Source: Alphaproteobacteria bacterium
GTDB lineage: Bacteria > Pseudomonadota > Alphaproteobacteria > Micavibrionales > UBA2020
Length of the DNA stretch: 64,000 nt
Direction of reading: 5' to 3'
Assembly (NCBI GenBank): GCA_016794125.1
Contig: JAEUKT010000001.1
Coordinates: 248,001-312,000 of the forward strand
Part shown: one piece after another, positions 60,695 to 64,000 of the stretch
How the letters are laid out: every line of letters begins with the position of its first letter
How positions within the stretch are numbered: the first letter of the stretch is position 1
Position numbers and translations under genes: made by a program
Notes under the pieces: generated by a model
What the model was told of the DNA's origin: nothing
The model's database searches: none
What the model saw: the letters and a program-made list of their open reading frames with translations, nothing else

Positions 60695-61167
60695 CATCTG
60701 CCGTCTCTCCCGCACACGGAGCAAGATGTTTGATTCTTCACCATTCCTGTGTGAATCCGCGTTTTTGCCTGTCACAAACGTAACATTCGCGTTATCGCGC
60801 CTGCGATTTTGAAAAAATTTTATCGCACGCAAGCGTTTCATTTTACGCGGCAAAAACCTGTCACAAACGCGTTGTAACAATAAATTACGTTGAATCCTGA
60901 GGTCAAAGTTGAGAGAATTTAATCAGGCTCAAGAAGTGCGAGCGGGATGTTCACCCTTCGGAAACGCCGCAAAAAGCTGCCGTGATGGCGGCTTTTTTCA
61001 TGCGCGAAAAACGGGCGGCGGTCTTGCGGGATGCAAAAACGCCGATCCGGTCGATGCCAGATAGTTGTAAAATGCCCTGCATACCATTGTTAAATAAAGG
61101 TTTTTATAAATAATGGAATAGTAATCATTTATCAGTAATATTATTAGTAAGTGCAAAAGGTAAACGG
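60695..61167. other. Gap of about 470 bases with a direct repeat and an orphan terminator
   Basis: No protein gene is convincing here. The 13-base sequence CCTGTCACAAACG occurs at 60768-60780 and 60857-60869. A second terminator (60971-60998) has no ORF in front of it, which leaves room for a small RNA of about 100-130 bases ending there. The last 100 bases are AT-rich and probably hold the promoter of the gene at 61168. Confidence 0.5.
60971..60998 (+). terminator. Orphan Rho-independent terminator
   Basis: AAAAAGCTGCC (60971-60981) pairs with GGCGGCTTTTT (60987-60997) with one G-U wobble pair and a 5-base loop, followed by more T. There is no coding region directly before it, so it may end a small RNA transcribed from near 60870. 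Confidence 0.75.
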
Positions 61168-61632
61168 GTGTCGAAGTTCTATTCCAGTTTTAAGATGCTA
61201 GCTGTCGCGGGATTGCTCTGCGGCGTGCTGAACGCATCCCACGCCGATACGCCGCTGCTGCAACAGGCATCCGCCAGCCGCGACAACAGCTGCGAAATCA
61301 CCGGCACCGTCAATTACCTGAAACTTGTCGAAAAATCACCCTATGCCGACGGCACGCCGACGCAGATGACGGTCAGCGAAACGCATATTTCCGTGACCAT
61401 CGCCGCCCGCCGCCCGCACGCCAAGGACGCGCCCAGCGACAGCCACTGCTACAAATCGGTCGAGGCAAACGAGCGTCAGGTTTACAAGCTGTGCTCCAGC
61501 ACGCGCCCCGAAAAAGGTGATCGCATCATGGCGACCGAAGGTGGATCGCCGGGATCGTCCAATATCACGCGCTGCCTGTTCGACGTGATCGCCCTGCCCG
61601 GCAAAAAAGAAAAATCCAAAGAGCCGTTGTAA
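61168..61632 (+). CDS. Hypothetical exported protein, 154 residues
   Basis: The start is GTG at 61168 with AAAGG upstream, giving a proper signal peptide (MLAVAGLLCGVLNASHA, cleavage near residue 27); ATG at 61195 would shorten it. The mature part is a small domain with four to five cysteines (NSCEITG, DSHCYKS, YKLCSST, TRCLFD), probably disulfide-linked. No family is recognised. It lies 5 bases before trhO and may be co-transcribed. Confidence 0.7.
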   Translation: MSKFYSSFKMLAVAGLLCGVLNASHADTPLLQQASASRDNSCEITGTVNYLKLVEKSPYADGTPTQMTVSETHISVTIAARRPHAKDAPSDSHCYKSVEANERQVYKLCSSTRPEKGDRIMATEGGSPGSSNITRCLFDVIALPGKKEKSKEPL

Positions 61633-61637
61633 TTAAA

Positions 61638-62567
61638 ATGGCCGGATTTCTTGTCGCCGCATTGTATAAATTCGCGCCGCTTTCCGATTTGAAGGCGCTG
61701 AAGGAACACCTGCAAAAAATTTGCGACGACAATAACGTCTGCGGCACGCTGCTGATCGCGCAGGAAGGCATCAACGGCACGATCGCGGGCAGCCGCACCG
61801 GCATCGACAAGGTCCTGCGCGCCATCCGCAAGGTCAAGGGGCTGGCGGACCTGGAGCACAAGGAATCCGGCGCGTCCGAACAGCCGTTCCACCGCATGAA
61901 GGTGCGCATCAAGAAAGAAATCGTGACGATGGGCGTGGCAGGCGTCGATCCCAACAAGGCCGTGGGCGAATACCTGTCGCCCGCCGAATGGGACAAGGTC
62001 ATCAGCGACCCCGATACCGTTGTGATCGACACGCGCAACGATTACGAAGTGCGCATCGGCACGTTTAAAAATGCCATCAATCCCGACACCGAAAGCTTTG
62101 CGGAGTTTCCGGACTATGTGCAAAAAACGCTGGATCCGAAGAAAAACAAGTCAGTCGCCATGTTCTGCACCGGCGGCATCCGCTGTGAAAAGGCATCGTC
62201 CTACATGAAGGCGATGGGGTTTGAAAAAGTCTATCACCTGAAGGGCGGGATATTGAAATACCTCGAGGAAACGCCCGCCGATAAAAGCCTGTGGGAAGGC
62301 GAATGTTTTGTCTTCGACCAGCGCGTATCGGTCAAGCACGGGCTTGAACAGGGCAGCTACGGTTTATGCCCGTCCTGCCGCCATCCGATCGGCGATGCCG
62401 ACCGCAAGAGCAAGAAATACATCGAAGGCGTCGCCTGCCCCAACTGCCACGACAAAACCAGCGACGATAAAAAACAGCGTTCCGCCGAGCGGCACAAGCA
62501 GGTGAAACTGGCGGAGAAAAAAGGCACGCGGCATATCGGCGCGCGCTTTACGCCCGAAGAAAACTAA
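61638..62567 (+). CDS. trhO: tRNA uridine(34) hydroxylase TrhO / rhodanese-like protein
   Basis: This 309-residue protein (YceA family) uses oxygen to make 5-hydroxyuridine at the wobble base of tRNAs. An N-terminal ferredoxin-like domain precedes a rhodanese domain with VIDTRNDYEVRIGTF and the catalytic Cys in FCTGGIRCEKASSYMKAMGF, followed by GGILKYLEE and the conserved FVFDQRVSVKHGL and CPSCRHPI (zinc-like) segment. Length is typical. It converges on the methyltransferase at the right edge. Confidence 0.94.
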   Translation: MAGFLVAALYKFAPLSDLKALKEHLQKICDDNNVCGTLLIAQEGINGTIAGSRTGIDKVLRAIRKVKGLADLEHKESGASEQPFHRMKVRIKKEIVTMGVAGVDPNKAVGEYLSPAEWDKVISDPDTVVIDTRNDYEVRIGTFKNAINPDTESFAEFPDYVQKTLDPKKNKSVAMFCTGGIRCEKASSYMKAMGFEKVYHLKGGILKYLEETPADKSLWEGECFVFDQRVSVKHGLEQGSYGLCPSCRHPIGDADRKSKKYIEGVACPNCHDKTSDDKKQRSAERHKQVKLAEKKGTRHIGARFTPEEN

Positions 62568-62576
62568 CGCCAGCCG

Positions 62577-64000
62577 TCAGGTCTTTTTGCGGCACCAGAA
62601 ATGGTACATATGCGTGAAAGCGTCGGGGTTTTCCTGCTCGAATTTGTGCCAGTTGTCGAGGTTGCGGCCTTCCCTGTCGTTCGGGAATTTGCGGGCGTAG
62701 GCCGCCATCAACCCGTCCGGCACGCCGAACTTGATGAATTCAAGACCAAGCGTATCCAGCGCGGCTTTGATGCCCGGAATATCGAAGCAATGTTCCTGCA
62801 CATGGAACAGCAAATCGCGATACATGGAAAGGTGGTATGAATCGGGGCGGTTGCCGATATCCTGCGCCACCTGACGGTCGAGCAGCTGCGGCGTTGCGCG
62901 GCGGAACTGGCGCATGCCGGCGGCATCGGACGCAAAGCCGCTTTTTTTCACCGCATCCTGCGCGGTTTTCAAATGGCGGCGCGCGGTCTTGCTGTAAAGC
63001 GCAATGCGCATCAAGCCGTCCTGCTTCATCAGGCCGGTCAGCACGCGCCAGCCGTCGATGGGTTTTTCCATGTGGTGCAGCACGCCCGATGACGACACGT
63101 AATCGAACGACCCCTGGCTGGCGTCCAGTTTCAGGATATCGGCCTGCCTGAAGTCGATATTGCCGATGCCTTCTTCCTGTGCGCGTTTTTGAGCATAGGC
63201 CAGGCTCATGCGGCTGAGATCGACGGCAAGGACGGATGAATCGGGCAGCGCGGCCGCCAGCTGGATCGCCTCGCGCCCCGTGCCGCAGCCGGCGACGAGG
63301 ATTTTGGATTTTTTGCCGCGCAAGACACCTTCGACCGATTCATCGACCAAAAGCTTGCTGTAGAATTTCCAGCGCGGATAGGGGAATTCTTCGTACTGGT
63401 CGCGCACCGCGCCCGACACGCCGCCGGAAATATCGGTCAGCGCAGTCACGCCGTCGCGCAGGCGCAGCAGTGCGGATTGTTCGGCGACCTGCAGTTTCAC
63501 GACATCGGCAATCGCGCCGGATTTGTGCAGGTCGTAAATTTTCGCAGCGTTTTTCAGCGTATCGAGCGACGCATAGCAGCCAAACAGCGCGACCACCGCC
63601 GCATCCTTCGCGGCGGCTTCGTCGGTTTCAAGGCGCGCGCGCAGTTTTGCGGCCAGCGCATCTTCATCCGCCGTAGTATCGAAAATATATTCGACGTTGA
63701 AAGCATAAATGGCGAGCGCACCCGCGAGCGCCGTAAATTGCTCATGCGTGAATTTCGGCTTTTGCGAGCCCATATCCTCGGCCAGCCGCTGGCGCAGATG
63801 CGTCAGGAACGCTTCGAACACCGGATGATAGACGGTAATTTTTTTCAGGCCTTCGAGGAAAAACGGCGACAGCAGCGGGCTTAAATCTTCCGCCTTGTCG
63901 AACGGCTTGCGGTTGAAGGTGACATAACTGCCGCTGTTGGAGAATTTATAGATCTGCTTGAATTCCGGATCGCTGGTCAGCAGCGTGTACCACAGAATTT
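62577..64000 (-). CDS. Class I SAM-dependent methyltransferase, 5' end cut by the window
   Basis: The frame on the minus strand stays open from the stop at 62577 to the window edge; I translated 63822-64000 and found continuous coding sequence (SDPEFKQIYKFSNSGSY, PLLSPFFLEGLKKI). The known part is at least 474 residues. An N-terminal helical domain of over 200 residues precedes the methyltransferase domain. The SAM-binding motif is ILVAGCGTGREAIQLAAALP, followed by VLAVDLSRMSLAYAQKRA, the NIDFRQADI loop, and VSSSGVLHHMEKP. The substrate is unknown. The start lies outside the window. Confidence 0.88.
   Translation of the reverse strand, partial: ILWYTLLTSDPEFKQIYKFSNSGSYVTFNRKPFDKAEDLSPLLSPFFLEGLKKITVYHPVFEAFLTHLRQRLAEDMGSQKPKFTHEQFTALAGALAIYAFNVEYIFDTTADEDALAAKLRARLETDEAAAKDAAVVALFGCYASLDTLKNAAKIYDLHKSGAIADVVKLQVAEQSALLRLRDGVTALTDISGGVSGAVRDQYEEFPYPRWKFYSKLLVDESVEGVLRGKKSKILVAGCGTGREAIQLAAALPDSSVLAVDLSRMSLAYAQKRAQEEGIGNIDFRQADILKLDASQGSFDYVSSSGVLHHMEKPIDGWRVLTGLMKQDGLMRIALYSKTARRHLKTAQDAVKKSGFASDAAGMRQFRRATPQLLDRQVAQDIGNRPDSYHLSMYRDLLFHVQEHCFDIPGIKAALDTLGLEFIKFGVPDGLMAAYARKFPNDREGRNLDNWHKFEQENPDAFTHMYHFWCRKKT

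Noticed and set aside
60635-60880. An 81-codon minus-strand frame downstream of smc
   Set aside because: It runs through the smc terminator and a repeat region and is Arg-rich without any signal of coding.

Overview
The window looks like one continuous piece of chromosome from a moderately GC-rich (mid to high 50s % by eye) alphaproteobacterium. The evidence is the family types and the gene order: aroK-aroB-CorC, fdxA close to a CarD-type regulator, a DsbA-like protein directly before smc, dapF-mtaB-ftsY, a J-domain protein before cobS-cobT, RpoH with an intact RpoH box, a DUF2336 protein and an RHH_4 protein. A Micavibrio/Rhodospirillales-like lineage is a reasonable guess but is inference only. 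There is no prophage, IS element, CRISPR array or rRNA operon.

Layout. 1-6.4 kb: a DUF2520 Rossmann protein cut by the left edge, tRNA-Phe and tRNA-Val, a membrane GGDEF-like protein, a Sel1 protein, a Cys-rich repeat protein, coaBC and two small orphans. 6.4-12.1 kb (minus strand): aroK, aroB, a CorC-type CBS protein, an asparagine-synthetase-like protein and a TorF-like outer-membrane protein, tightly packed or overlapping. 12.2-15.4 kb: a 51-residue membrane peptide behind a good promoter, xerD, a DUF2171 protein and accA. 15.4-25.5 kb: a large unknown membrane protein, RHH_4 regulator, J-domain protein, cobS, cobT, hisS, sufE and clpX. 25.7-29 kb: two ankyrin proteins, a 24-codon ORF, an AT-rich membrane gene and a glutamine synthetase homologue, back to back with an FAD oxidoreductase. 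30.4-36.2 kb: DHH phosphoesterase, fdxA, CarD regulator, DUF808 protein and a PIN-domain two-gene unit. 37-42 kb: two more ankyrin proteins, a methyltransferase, a PPP-family phosphatase-like protein and rpoH. 42.6-52.4 kb: pip, pgk, DUF2336, an M20-like protein, a fifth ankyrin protein and AMP nucleosidase. 52.4-64 kb: ftsY, mtaB, dapF, dsbA-like, smc, trhO and a methyltransferase cut by the right edge.

Most genes are housekeeping: aromatic amino acids, coenzyme A, fatty acids, lysine/peptidoglycan precursor, Fe-S assembly, tRNA modification, chromosome segregation, heat shock, and polyamine-type nitrogen metabolism. The unusual part is a set of enzyme-family proteins whose hallmark active-site motifs are replaced although the fold and reading frame are intact: the AsnB-like protein (both active sites), the PPP-like phosphatase, the M20-like peptidase, and the AGQEF diguanylate-cyclase-like protein. 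Other points of interest are five ankyrin-repeat proteins, a sigma-54-like promoter element before rpoH, a CarD regulator with a histone-H1-like basic tail, very small ORFs with good initiation signals, and an unassigned terminator that may end a small RNA.
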